Both the position numbers and the translations under genes were made by a program. Positions 18,556 through 29,568 of a stretch of 35,790 nt of DNA are shown here, in pieces. The notes beneath the pieces are model-generated. The model saw nothing but the letters and a program-made list of their open reading frames with translations, was not told the DNA's origin and searched no databases. Source of the DNA: Acrasis kona (lineage: Eukaryota > Heterolobosea > Eutetramitea > Acrasida > Acrasidae); the NCBI GenBank assembly GCA_026419775.2, contig JAOPGA020001415.1:1-35790 (forward strand), in the 5' to 3' direction. How positions within the stretch are numbered: position 1 is the first letter of the stretch; every line of letters starts with the position of its first letter.

Positions 18556-21500
18556 TCACCCATTGCTTCTCCTCTTGAACCTCTCAATATAGAACTTTGG
18601 ACTTTTAATATACGTCAACAAATCTCTTTTGGGAACAGGTATCACTCTCATTGCAAAACCAAGTGTGAGTGTCAACGAACCAAATACTATACACACGAAC
18701 CACTCCAAGAAGGACAGACCCGTTGTTTCGAAACCTAACAACCAGCCAGCCTCCACCAACACCACCTGCACAACGAGACAAAAGATCCATACGATGATGA
18801 ACAAATAACTTTTGTGAATATTTTGTACAATATTAAACTCTACATTCATTTTAGAAAAAAATGCATCATGAACATACCATTATTGATTCTTCTGCAATTA
18901 AACATGTTGAATAATTGACAGAATACGAACGAGTTGAAAACTAAAGTAAAGTCATTTTTGTGTTTTTTGTAACTCCAATCATTTTCCGGGTCGGGTTGTC
19001 CAAATAATTGTTCATGTCCAAATAGCAAACAAAGTAGTAATGTTAACTGTTCAAGATTAGAACGTAAACGAAGCGAAGGCTTACCTGGTAGACGGTTTGT
19101 GCGATGATGTTCTTCAACATTGTATTCGTGATGAGACTGGCGTATGCAAACTGTGGTCTTCGTTTCATCAAATCGTCGCTTGGAGGTTCCGTAGCAAGTG
19201 CAGAGGCACCAAGTACATCTGCAATAATGTTGATCCACAACAACCTATCACAACAAGTCAGCATCATGAAAATGAACACTTACTGCGAGGCGGTGAGAGG
19301 AAACTCTTTATCACTAACACAACCAACAAATGTAAGGATCAACGCCACGGCGTTGGCAGTAATTTGGAATTGTAAAAATTTGCGTACGTTTTCGAAAATG
19401 CTCCTTCCCCATAATGCAGCCTTGGCTATGCTAGAAAAGTCATCGTCCAATATCACAATGTCACTACTCTCCTTGGCAGCATCCGTTCCCGATCCCATGC
19501 TCAATCCAACGTGTGCATCCTTCAACGCATGTACATCCCTGGCATCATCACCAGTCACACCCACGATATGTTTCAATTTTTTGTAATACTCAACTAATAA
19601 TTGTTTATCCGAAGGAGTCGCTCTTGCAACTATTTTTAATCGAGGTAACATTTCTTCTCGTTGTTGTTCATTGTAATCCCTGAGTTGTTGTGCTTCTAAT
19701 GCAACGTGGTCCGTATCCAAGTAAATTCCTGCATCCGTTCCAACGCTCACGGCCGTCTGTAAATTATCTCCAGTCACCATCACAACGTTCATGCTTGCAT
19801 TTTTACACTTTTGAAGGGCTTCAATCACGTCGGGTCGAATCGGATCCTTGATTCCCATGATGCCAACCATGATCAATTCGTCCTCTGGTGGATGTTCCAA
19901 ATCATAAAAGTTATTGTTGCCTTGTAGTTCAAAGTCGTTGAATGCTAAAAGTAGTGGTTTCAATCCCTTTCGCGACATGATGTTGATGTGTAGCATCATG
20001 AGCTGCCTGTCTTGCTGTTGCATGGTGATGGCCTCTCCTTGATGGTTCATGTAGCGATTGCACAGTTCCAGCACTACTTCCGCCGCTCCCTTTGTGTATA
20101 TTCTGTATTGATTTTCCACGTCCCATCTCACGACTGCACTCATTCGCTTACGTTCCGGACTAAAAGTAAACATTTGCACAAGGTCACAATCACTTCCCGC
20201 TCGGATGCGGTTATAATCAATTTCAAAGTTCTTGACCAACATTTGCAGTAGTGCGCAGTCCACCTTGTTGCCAATGGAAACTGGCGTTCCGTCGATGGTG
20301 TTGACTCCCAAGTGGGCCTTGCTGTTGATCGCAATGCCATCGGCTAGAATGTTCAACACGTCGTGGTCTAGTTGGGAAGGATGTGGAATTTGATCGTACT
20401 TTGTTCCTGCTATCCATGCCTCAGCAACAGTCATCTTACTAGTGGTCAACACGCCAGTCTTATCGCTCAGGATTAATGTAGTGCATGCCATCTTTTCACA
20501 TGCTTCAAGGTTACGGACAAGATTATTATCTTTTAACATGGCTTTGATTGAATGTGAGAGGGATATTGAAAGTGCTACAGGAAGACCTTCGGGTATGGCA
20601 ACCACGACGATGGTGATGCTGAATGTGAGGTACCTAAAAATGACACCAAAAGTGTCCGTATGAAAGACTTCGGATGGACTGATGGAGTTTATAAAAATGT
20701 ATTTTAGACAAAGAGTGATGAAAATGAAAATTGCAAAAACGATTCCAATCTTTCCAATGTCTCTTGAAACCTTCTCTAGTCTGATCTGTAATGGAGTGAA
20801 CTTTACTTTTTCTTGTTCAATAAGGACTCCTACATGATTTTTAATGTAACAACAATTAATGTGACTTACTAGTAGAGTTGGATTGGGTGTTGCGACCAAC
20901 GGCTGTTACAATGGCTGTAGCTGTACCATCAACGACTTGAGATCCACTGCTCAGAAATGGTTGAGAATAGTCTTTTTGTATAAAGGCATCAGTTCCGGTC
21001 ATGTTTGGCTCAAATATAGTCAAGTGGAATCCTTCAATAAATACACAGTCGGCAGGGATCATGTCTCCTTGATCCAATCTTATAATGTCTCCGACCTGAA
21101 CGTGACTGGAACTGATTCGTTCGGTCTCACCGTTTCTAATCACTTTAGAAGTCACATCTTCCTATGCATGAAAGTTAGAACAAAAGTGTTTTTGATTTCT
21201 TACCTTGAGTTCGTTCAAAAAACGGAATTGTCTTTCCTTGTGCCAGTTGGCGGCACTGACGATGATTGTGACGCAAAAAACTGCGATATATATGCCAATA
21301 GGCTCATACCTACTTTATTAGTTGATTGTGAATGGATGTATATTTACCAGTGTAGATCGTCTTCAATGATTATAACTGAAAAGAATAAATTAACCAGAGC
21401 ACACACCATTAGAACGATCATCATATCGTCCCTAAGTACAGAGAGCACGTGTGATAAAAATCTTTTCGGTTTTGCTCTCGGCCGAGTATTTGAACCGTAT

Positions 21501-21717
21501 CTATGAGAGTTTGTGCTGAGTGCGACGCGATTAATTACGTGAGAGATCTTTGTTTATATTCCGATATTTTTTCATTCAAACCTAGACCTGTTCGTATATT
21601 CGTATTTAACAATCCTGCTAGTGCCTGAACACCACCAATTTCCTGCAACTTCGCGATATTCTTTGTTGTGTTTAAGGCAACGAGCACTTCTTTTGATATT
21701 CCAAAGTTAAGGTTCAT
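18556..21717 (-). CDS. Plasma-membrane-type (P2B) Ca2+-ATPase with altered catalytic motifs
   Basis: Eight exons (21717..21539, 21500..21348, 21309..21204, 21161..20870, 20829..19284, 19244..19085, 19046..18878, 18839..18556) with introns of 38-42 nt give 962 aa. The order is that of a PMCA: GGVQALAGLLNT, TM1-2 with NWHKERQF, actuator domain, TM4 IPEGLP (Glu324), P/N domains with KGAAE, MVTGDN and KDPIRP, TM6 QLLWINIIADVLGASALATEPP (Asn and Asp ligands kept), C-terminal helices. No calmodulin-binding tail is evident. Three catalytic motifs depart from consensus: DKTGT is DKTGV (Asp366 kept, Val370), TGES is TGTD (201-204, the Glu lost), and TGDGxND is TGDDARD (669-675; Gly and Asn lost, both Asp kept). 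Phosphorylation could still occur, but dephosphorylation should be impaired, so it may be a dead or very slow pump. It would sit in the plasma or contractile-vacuole membrane. Confidence 0.93.
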
Positions 21718-21796
21718 ATTTTTTATATAACATAAAAGTGCTGTTCCGCACTTCTAGAATACTTGGTTTGTGTGTTTTGTAATTCTGGTTGATTAA
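21718..21796. promoter_or_regulatory. 79-bp bidirectional promoter
   Basis: The start codons of the Ca2+-ATPase (minus) and the coiled-coil protein (plus) are separated by only 79 bp, so one short region must serve both genes. It is AT-rich with TATATAA-like sequence near 21724. Confidence 0.5.
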
Positions 21797-22216
21797 ATGC
21801 AATCGAAAGAGGATGTACAGGATGAGATACGTTCTAGCTTAGACAAAATATTTCTGGATCTTCAGGAGAGGATGGAAGATGTCCGATTAGAAAAAGAAAA
21901 AATAATAGTTGAGCGTAAGAAATTCCAAGAACAAATTACCGAGTGGAAGACGCTGTGCGAGCAGCTCAAGAAAAAGTGCGATGAACTTTCAAAATACAAA
22001 GAGAAGTGCTCAAAAATGGAATCTCAGCTACATTCCCTCAAACGACAAATTAACTTGGAGTATGAGTTCACACAGTCAAAGCATGACAAACAACTTTCTG
22101 ACCTTCGAGAGCAGCTAAAAGAATCTAGGTTTACAAAGAACAATACAGACGTGATTGCTGATAATAATAGTTATACTAGTGATGATTCTAGCCTTTGGGG
22201 CAAAATACCAAGTTAA
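21797..22216 (+). CDS. Coiled-coil protein
   Basis: Single exon, 139 aa from ATG 21797. Nearly the whole length to residue about 112 is heptad-patterned and highly charged (RMEDVRLEKEKIIVERKKF, KKKCDELSKYKEKCSKMESQ), predicting a parallel coiled coil; the last 25 residues are polar (DNNSYTSDDSSLWGKIPS). No catalytic or binding motif. It resembles many short structural or tethering coiled coils, so no function is assigned. It shares its 79-bp promoter with the Ca2+-ATPase. Confidence 0.75.
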   Translation: MQSKEDVQDEIRSSLDKIFLDLQERMEDVRLEKEKIIVERKKFQEQITEWKTLCEQLKKKCDELSKYKEKCSKMESQLHSLKRQINLEYEFTQSKHDKQLSDLREQLKESRFTKNNTDVIADNNSYTSDDSSLWGKIPS

Positions 22217-22505
22217 TAAAATTGGAGAGTTACTGATTGGTGTATACCTAGCAATAACCCCTTGTCTCCGAAGGACTTGCGTCAAGCACCACTCATTAAA
22301 GATTTATTTTATCTGTGGGATATTTTTTGGGACCACTGCGGGTGATCTGCACACCTTATATGATGTTATTGAACGATTCTCATCTCTCAATGAAGTTACT
22401 TGATAAGAATAATCTAATACAACTTAATTTGTATAACGTCAAGAGTTTATGTTGAAATAAAGCCAAGAAAAAATATCAATCTAACCGTTGCACTAATAAC
22501 AAAAT

Positions 22506-22963
22506 ATGAACAACGTAGACATATTAAAGCAGAGGATAAAAGATCACGAACAGGAAGAAGAGAACGTAAGTACATTAGTTTGGGTCATATATCATGTCGA
22601 TCATAGTTTTATCAGAGAACAATATGCATATTAGAGCTCCCCTTCGCCGTGGAAGAATCAACCGTGGCTGAATACTTTAAAAGATGCGATGGAGGTGTGC
22701 GGCGGCTTGAAATTACAAGATCAGCTGCTCTTGTATTTTCGTCGGCATATGTTGAATTCAATAACCACAGAGGGAGAAGGAAGGCACTCAGAATTGCTTC
22801 AAGATTTGCAGAAGAATATGAGGTCATCATTGTGACCGCTGAAGATTTCATGGACGATAGGGTAACTAATTAATGATAATTCTCTAATTTAAACTAATGA
22901 TAGATTCCAACCCGCCAAGAGTGTTATGAGGGACCTCGGATGAACGGTTGTTTTTGCATGTAA
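22506..22963 (+). CDS. Short RRM-like RNA-binding protein
   Basis: Three exons, 22506..22565, 22607..22861 and 22904..22963, with 41- and 42-nt introns in phase 0, give 124 aa. After a charged N-terminus (DHEQEEEN), ICILELPFAVEESTVAEYF supplies an RNP2-like strand and first helix and SSAYVEFNNHRGRRKALRIA supplies an RNP1-like strand (AYVEF) and second helix, the order of a single RRM. The RNP1 strand lacks the usual leading Lys/Arg-Gly. The C-terminal exon adds a short Cys-containing tail (QECYEGPRMNGCFCM). If the last intron is retained, the protein ends 22 residues earlier with VTN. Small single-RRM proteins are often spliceosomal or cap-binding factors, but no specific orthologue is claimed. 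Confidence 0.7.
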
Positions 22964-23085
22964 AATAATTAATGAACAAACGAATTCGATTTATGTGACG
23001 AACGCTTGTGATGATTGGTTGGAGCACAAATAGAATACATACAGCGAATAAACCATCTAATACATTCTTCAATAATCTTTATTCG

Positions 23086-24517
23086 TCACGTCCATGGATA
23101 AAAGTTACTAAACAATAGCGACCCCAACATGGTATACAAAACAAAATAGAATTGAACCAAACCACTCTTCAACCCTCCCTTCTCCAATAGTCCTGCTACA
23201 AACCAATACAGAGTTGGACAATGAGACAAGAATCTTGTTGCTACCTGAACATGCATGAAGAAAGTACAGTACAATGTTAAGAATAACCAATAACAAACAA
23301 AAACAAATAGTTTCGTGTCCTGAATCGCAGTCGCGGTTGTCTTTGTAAGAGTCAACAATTGCAATACATTATATTTTCTGAGAACACCAATCAAGTAGGA
23401 GATGCTGCCTGTATATGAAAGTATGAACATTGGTGCTGCCAATAAGAAGTTTGGTATTTGTTTGGTGGTCCAATATCTGAGGAACCCCTGATTCCTTTTG
23501 TAAAAGGTAAGAACACAACCAACAAAATTGACTTACCAGTAAGCTGATTGTACATACGCGTACAAGTGAGGAATGCGATCGTTGCACCAAGGATGATGGG
23601 ATTGGAGATAGTCCGTGACTTGACTGTTGATGATGTCCAGAGAGTAGTGTGAAGCATTCTTGGTTATGATCGGAACTAGATTTTGATTTTCGCCGACTGT
23701 GCAATACTTTTGATAAGAATAGTACTGGAACAAGACGTATGTAGAGATTGTGATGGTGCATTGTAGTAGCATGAACAGGACCTGAGGTGAGAGATTAATA
23801 CAAGAAGAAAAAGAAACTAACTTTGGGAAGAACAAGTTTAAAACTCATTGTCTTGATAAAATGAAAAATGAAGAATCCGCATAAAATAATTCCATTTCCT
23901 CTTGTAGCAGTAGCAAGTGAGAATGTCAAGGCGCACAACAAACCATATGTGATTTCGGTTGCGACGCTTTTGTGAAAATCTTTAGATAAATAAGATGCCG
24001 ACCTAACATAAAAGTACATCCCCCATAGCACAAATGTTGAGTATATACTTTCGGTGTATACCGAAGAATAGAATACTGATGCGGGATTTGCAGCAAATAA
24101 TAAACAAACAATGTTTTTGTAATTAGAGTGGCTCTTGCTGTGCGGGAACAATTGTTCGGTTAATAGATATAGCGCAACGATGGATAGTATTATGCATGTG
24201 TTTGATATAATAACTCCAATTAAAATGTTCTTTTGTCTAATGTTCAAACCAAGATCTGGTACCACAGTTGAAACTGCTCTTATTGTCAATGGGTATAAGG
24301 GAAAGAATGCATGAAAATGCTCATACTCATATCCTTTTTGAGATATATCAGTAAAGTATACTCCATCCCATCTTGCAAAGGTGTCCAGTGTTGTGCTGTT
24401 TGTTCCCGATAATACTGCATCGCTTGAATCATAATCTGTGACTAAATGATTACATAAGATCATCCACGCACATATTAATATGCGAAGAGTAATACACCAG
24501 AGTAGCAATTTCTTCAT
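23086..24517 (-). CDS. PIGV: GPI mannosyltransferase 2 (PIG-V)
   Basis: Exons 24517..23822, 23781..23537 and 23494..23086 (introns of 40 and 42 nt) give 449 aa, slightly shorter than animal PIG-V. Diagnostic motifs: ARWDGVYFTDISQKGYEYEH followed by FHAFFPLYP, AANPASVFYSSVYTES, ATATRGNGI and, across the second junction, WNQGFLRYWTTKQIPNFLLA. Multiple TM segments run through the protein. PIG-V adds the second mannose to the GPI precursor on the lumenal face of the ER using dolichol-phosphate-mannose. The Arg-Trp-Asp-Gly of the first lumenal loop is the conserved catalytic region of this GT76 family. Intact; nothing suggests loss of function. It is convergent with the RRM gene. Confidence 0.94.
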
Positions 24518-24696
24518 CGAGTTGTCTGTCTTTTACAAAAAGGATGCATCGAGAGTTATACAAGAAGTAAATACATGTTTTTTATGATGATCATGAAAAT
24601 ATATAAAGGACTAGTAGTTTATTAAAACTGTTTAGTTACATTTAGAATGAGTTATTACTCAACACATCAAAATTCCAATAGTTTTAACAATAACTC

Positions 24697-25026
24697 TTAT
24701 TCTTTGAAGTACTTTCTAAGGTCAAACATTTTTGCAAAATGCTCATAGTCCCAATCCTCCATCGGTGTGACCATGAAAAAGTATGCGAGTACAACCATTA
24801 TGGTTGCTAGAAACAGCTTCCACGTCATAAAAGTATCGGGTGAGAAATTTAAATCATATTCACCCCTGTTTATTCTCCTATTCTGTTCACGCTGAAAAAT
24901 TTCCGCTAATTCTGGGTCTTTTCTATCATATCTTCCGTCTTTTATAGCTTGCAGGATTTTTAGATTGTCGTCCAGCTCTTGCTTATCAATGTTAACGTCA
25001 TTGTCTTCGATTTTAGAACGTGGCAT
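24697..25026 (-). CDS. Small single-pass membrane protein
   Basis: 109 aa; the ATG at 25026 is chosen because the longer frame upstream uses a non-ATG start inside the neighbouring gene. A charged, helical N-terminal part (about 1-60; KILQAIKDGRYDRKDPELAE) is followed by one hydrophobic segment (about 68-86, WKLFLATIMVVLAYFFMV) and an acidic/aromatic tail (EDWDYEHFAKMFDLRKYFKE). This looks like a tail-region-anchored protein of ER or mitochondria, but no family is recognised. It is divergently transcribed from ITFG1 with 32 bp between the start codons. Confidence 0.68.
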   Translation of the reverse strand: MPRSKIEDNDVNIDKQELDDNLKILQAIKDGRYDRKDPELAEIFQREQNRRINRGEYDLNFSPDTFMTWKLFLATIMVVLAYFFMVTPMEDWDYEHFAKMFDLRKYFKE

Positions 25027-25058
25027 GGTTGCTCGTGCTTTTACAATTAGAACAAACA
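25027..25058. promoter_or_regulatory. 32-bp gap between divergent start codons
   Basis: Start codons of the one-TM protein (minus) and ITFG1 (plus) are 32 bp apart. Both 5' leaders must be extremely short, or each promoter extends into the other gene's coding sequence. No TATA element fits in the gap. Confidence 0.5.
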
Positions 25059-27141
25059 ATGTTGAATTGGACAGGCGGATGGTTTGCGGGAGCTGCCATC
25101 GCAATCATTTTCATCTCATATGAAGTCAGTTCTATGACTGTATTTCCCCCATCGCTTTCAAATGCACCAAAATCACTTTTCAGAGAGGACCGATTCTATG
25201 ATGTGACGTCATATGTTGCTTTAGATAATATAGATGGGGTAATTGCTGCTCTTGGAGATTTCAACAACGATAAATTGTTAGTGCAGTACTACTATAAAGA
25301 ATTAACACGATTATTAGTCAAGACATTTTTATTATAGGTTGCGGAGGGACTTGCGTTAAAACTTATGTTTGGAACACAAAGACGTGGTCTTTTCAAAATC
25401 TGCCCTCGGCACAAATTAATGTAACCTCAGCAACAATCACAAATGTTGTAGCTTCGGACTTTAATTTTGATGGAAAATTGGACGTGATGGTTACAGTGAA
25501 GACTACGCTTCCATCGGATCCAGTGCAGAGGTACAATAGTACCATTTATGCTGGAGACTTTAACTCTCTACGTAAGATGTCCAAATCATCTCTCCCTAAC
25601 ATGTTGTAGGATTCTTGTTACAAGTGCCTCAACAATCCATCGAACAATTACTTTTGGTTGATCAAAATGGAGATACTCGTGTCGATCTTTTTGGTGTAAA
25701 CGCAGACACCAAAGAGCGCATGTTTTGGATCAATACAGCTAAACAAGTCACAGATGTGGACAAAACAGGAATGTCCTTCGAACTACTCACATTAAACAAC
25801 ACCAATCCAGACACAAAAGGGCTCGCACCTTACTCAACCATGTACGCCGACGTTAATGGAGATTGTCGACCAGACCTCATCATCATGTCATGCAGCGATC
25901 CCTCCTGCATAGAGCCCAAACTTGAGATTTGGATCAACCAAGACAAAACAGGATACGAACTACAAACAGTGCTAACTCTAGATAAAGGATCAGGTAGACC
26001 CACAATGTCAGACATGAACATGGATGGAACTTTGGATTTAATCATTCCCGTGTGTTACCCAGCAAACACATGTTCACAAGTCAACCAAATCGTAATCTAT
26101 TACAACATTCAACCCGAACGTTCCACTGGAGAATTATGCTCTGCTTCCGAATACACTTTTGTGGATGACAAAAAGTCAACATTTTCATTAGGCACATCCT
26201 ACCTGCCCAATTACCAAAACGACAAGGATCCCACCGTTACATTACCAAACACCATTCGCGTCGGAGATTATGACCTGGACGGATACCCCGATCTCATCTT
26301 GACGGTAGTGGATCTCTCGTCGCCCAATTCGCCCAACGCACGCGTGGAACTAGTACGCAACATTGCTTGTTCGGATTCAACAGAAAAGTCACAACCATGC
26401 ACAGATCGCACCCTAACCAAACGAACATTCGACAACACCGTTACATTTGCACTGACACCATCTGAGTGGGACGGAAAGAATTTAACATTTGCTCTGCAAG
26501 GATTCCTGTTGGACATTGACGAGAAGGGAAAGATGGACCTCATCATCACGCGCAGCAGCAACAACAACAACCAATCCACCATCACCAACAAGGCCTACTA
26601 CAACAATTTATACACGGACGGATACTTTTTAAAAACAATCGGACTGAGCGGCACCATACAGGACGTCAACGACAGACCCTACGGCGTCAACATGCCCGGC
26701 ATATGTTACAAATTCTACATCACCGACATGGTTGGCAATTACAAAATAAGAGCAGCAACACAGCTCACACAGACCACACACATGTCGTTACAAACGCCAT
26801 ATCACATGTTTGGATTAGGAAGAACAAATGGTTACATTGAAGAATTTTATTTGGGTAAGAGCAGCGTGACGAGCGGCAACAGCATGTGGAAGATGTGGAG
26901 CGCGTTGATGCCCAACTCACAACTGGTGGCCATTCCTTCTCCAGCGTACGACACCGATGGATGGACGGTGGAATTGTTCGTGGATCCAAGCACTCAGAGC
27001 ATATGGGTGGCGGTGGCAGTGGTGGGCACCTTGTTGCTGCTGGGCGTTCCCATCATCATCTTGTATCGATACGAGGCCATATTGGATCAACGAGAGAAGA
27101 GAGACAAGGCTCATTTGATATCCAACGTGTTCATTGGTTAA
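25059..27141 (+). CDS. ITFG1: T-cell immunomodulatory protein homologue (ITFG1/TIP)
   Basis: Exons 25059..25276, 25318..25571 and 25610..27141 (introns of 41 and 38 nt) give 667 aa. A signal peptide (residues 1-25) is followed by FG-GAP/VCBS-type repeats of a beta propeller: ALGDFNNDKFQDIFII across the first junction, ASDFNFDGKLDVMVTV, LLVDQNGDTRVDLFGV, YADVNGDCRPDLIIM, MSDMNMDGTLDLIIPV and VGDYDLDGYPDLILTV, each a Ca2+-binding D-x-D/N-x-D-G-x-x-D loop. A C-terminal TM helix (IWVAVAVVGTLLLLGVPIII) and a short basic cytosolic tail end the protein. This is the layout of ITFG1, a type I membrane protein of the secretory pathway and cell surface. Its stop lies 14 bp from the stop of the convergent gene. 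Confidence 0.92.
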
Positions 27142-27155
27142 TAAACAATTCATTG

Positions 27156-29165
27156 TTATTGATACATGCGTGATTGCGGTGGTGGTTGTTGTTGTTGTTG
27201 TTGATAGAGCGGCGGCATGTAACTATTGGCTTGATAGTAACTATTGTTCCTTGGATCGTGTTGATACAGAGCGGATGGAGGTGGCGGTGGCGGTGCGTGA
27301 TCATAGTTATTCTTCATTCTTGGATCGCTCACCATCATGATTTTATTGGGACTGGTAGCAGCAGCGTTATGATTGCTCATCTTTTTATTATATAATCTCC
27401 ACAAGTGTTCGATGGCCCTCACTGCTGCTGTATCCTCCGCTGCAGCTAGCGTCGAATAGGTCACCTTGTTGGTGATGCTGGTGTTGAGGTGTGGTAGATT
27501 GATGCCCACCATGTATCCATCTGGTGTTTGTTCCTTTAATTCAAATGTTGGGTGTTGATGTGCGAGCAAATGCTCTGCGCTCCATTGGAGCAGCGTTAAT
27601 TTGGGCGATTGTTTGGAATTGGTCAAATCTGGTGGTTGAATGATGTGATTGTTGGCAGTTGGTTGTTGCATGTACATGGAGTGCATGTGTTGTTGTTGAT
27701 GCATGGGTGATTGATTGAATAGTGGTGGTGGTATTGATTGTTGTTGTTGTTGAGTCCAACTAGGTGGTTGTGGTTGTTGTTGTTGCATCATGGATGTTGG
27801 TGACATCATGTTATGGTGTTGATGAGGTAATTGATTATTATTGGTAATAGTGGTGGTGTTGATGGATGGTGGTGGTGGTGCTTCTGTTGTACTAATCACC
27901 GTTTGTTTCTTTTTGGGAATACGCGTGGATGTACTATTTGGACCAGTGGCAACAGTGGTGGTCGTTATTGTGTTTGATTTTGTCGCCACCTCTTCTGTTT
28001 TATTATTATCCTTTTTAATCAATTGATTTAATTTTCTCTTCTTTTCTTCTTGTTCGTCTACTTGAGAAGTTGTTGTTGTTGTTGATGGTGTGGTGGTGGT
28101 GGTGGTTGGTTGTGACGTTGTGGTTGCGGTTGCATCCTCTTCTTGATCAAATACCAACTTTTCTTTTTTGGGTTTCCTTCCTCTCTTCTTTTTTGCAGGG
28201 GGTGCTACCGCTGGAGCTGATTCATTGGAGCGATCGTCCTCTTCGATTACTCTTGACCTCGTTCTCTTCTTTGGTAATGTTTGTGTATTGATGTTGGAGT
28301 CATTTAAAGTGTTTTTGGGTAATGTAGATGATGATGATGATGTGATTAATTCATCAGCCGGCCAATCAATTACGTACTTTTTCAAATATTGAAATGCTTG
28401 GAATCTATCGGTGGGTATGGGCTCATCGTGTTTTTTTTGACGTTTGGAGGGAGAGAGCGAATGATCGTTATTTGGTTCCTTTTTGGTTGATTCGTTCTTT
28501 TTTGCATCATGATCCAAAGTTTCTTCTTCATCACCATCATCTTGATCGTCATCATCCTCATCATCTCCACTTTCAGAATCATCGTCATCGCTTGTTCTCT
28601 TTCTCTTCTTCTTTTCCTTTTCTTCCATTTGTTGTATTTGTAATAGTATGCCGTTAAGTTTTCGTTCTTCTCTTTTACTTGTGTTGTCGCTTCTCTTTTT
28701 TCTACCTATATGAATGTGAATGATTCGTGATGATCATGATGGATGCTTACCTCTTTTGGCGCCAGTTGGTTTGGGTGGATCGTCATTTGATTTTTTTTTT
28801 CGTGTTGACGTTTCATTCTTCTTGTCTGATTTTGGTGGTCTTCCAAGGCCTAAAGTTGATTCTAAAATGGATCCATTTGAAATGATGTTTGTCGTCTTGT
28901 TCATCGTGATCATTTTGTCGTTGTTTTGATGGTTTGATTTAAAAGTGGACTTGACGAATGAATGTAACAATTGTTGTGTTGAGGGTGTGTTGTTGTATTT
29001 GTTTAGATGGGACGTGTCAAAGTAAACCATGTCAATATCACAATCATCGTTGAGGATAGGATCATTTGATAACACTCCAATTTCATAACGGGTCCTCTCA
29101 AAGTGGGGAGGATTAAGTGCAGATAGCATTTGTTGTCTACATGATTTGATTGGACTCTTTTTCAT
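27156..29165 (-). CDS. Nuclear AT-hook and dsRBM-like low-complexity protein
   Basis: Exons 29165..28751 and 28705..27156 (45-nt intron, phase 1) give 654 aa. The junction creates GAKRGRKKRSD. AT-hook-like cores occur at GLGRPPK (exon 1), RGRKKR (junction) and RGRKP (313-317). Between are a very acidic run (about 177-202), Thr/Ser tracts and Gln/Pro/His-rich stretches from CAA-type microsatellites. Residues about 505-577 (SPKLTLLQWSAEHLLAHQHP, then YSTLAAAEDTAAVRAIEHL) match a double-stranded-RNA-binding-domain pattern, with the Ala-rich second helix. The combination points to a chromatin or RNA-processing factor; the RNA-binding Lys/His positions are not all recognisable, so dsRNA binding is uncertain. 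The C-terminus is Pro/Gln/Tyr-rich. Confidence 0.78.
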
Positions 29166-29185
29166 CAGAGATAAGCCTTTTTTTA

Positions 29186-29445
29186 TTAAAACATCCTAAG
29201 CAAGTTAATGATTTTCATGTGGATTCTTCTTACACATTCTTCTTCTGTTACATTCATGTTGTGTTTGACATAATTACGAAGAGCGTCCAATTGTTTGTCA
29301 CATGTCATATCTGTTAGCATTCAGGGTGTGGCAAATAACAGTTTTTCAAACAGGAAAATGATTGGGCGCGTTGGCACTTACAATATCCAATGTTAATTTT
29401 AAAACAGTGCCTTGGCAGTTCCGAGCAATTTGACGATGTGGCCAT
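29186..29445 (-). CDS. Small cysteine-containing spliced ORF
   Basis: Exon 1 runs from ATG 29445 (MATSSNCSELPRHCFKINI); exon 2 runs 29310..29186 and encodes MTCDKQLDALRNYVKHNMN then EEECVRRIHMK to a TAA stop. Two phase-1 donors fit the same acceptor: GTAAGT at 29381 (71-nt intron, 62 aa) or GTTTGA at 29351 (41-nt intron, 72 aa, adding GYCKCQRAQSFS). The 41-nt version matches the size of the window's other introns; the GTAAGT donor is the better site. Paired Cys recall small twin-Cys proteins of the mitochondrial intermembrane space, but spacing does not match a family I know. It sits 123 bp downstream of the SPEC3-like gene and 20 bp upstream of the AT-hook gene. Confidence 0.45.
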
Positions 29446-29568
29446 TAAAGTAACGGCACGCAAGAAATAAGATTGGTATGGCAATTCATCAAGCCACGAA
29501 AGAAATAACAAGACATTTCCGATAATAACATTTTATGCATCGACAACACAAATAATTTCGTATTACAA

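Noticed and set aside
20883-21506. 207-codon plus-strand ORF
   Set aside because: Antisense to Ca2+-ATPase exons and introns; no domain and non-protein-like composition.
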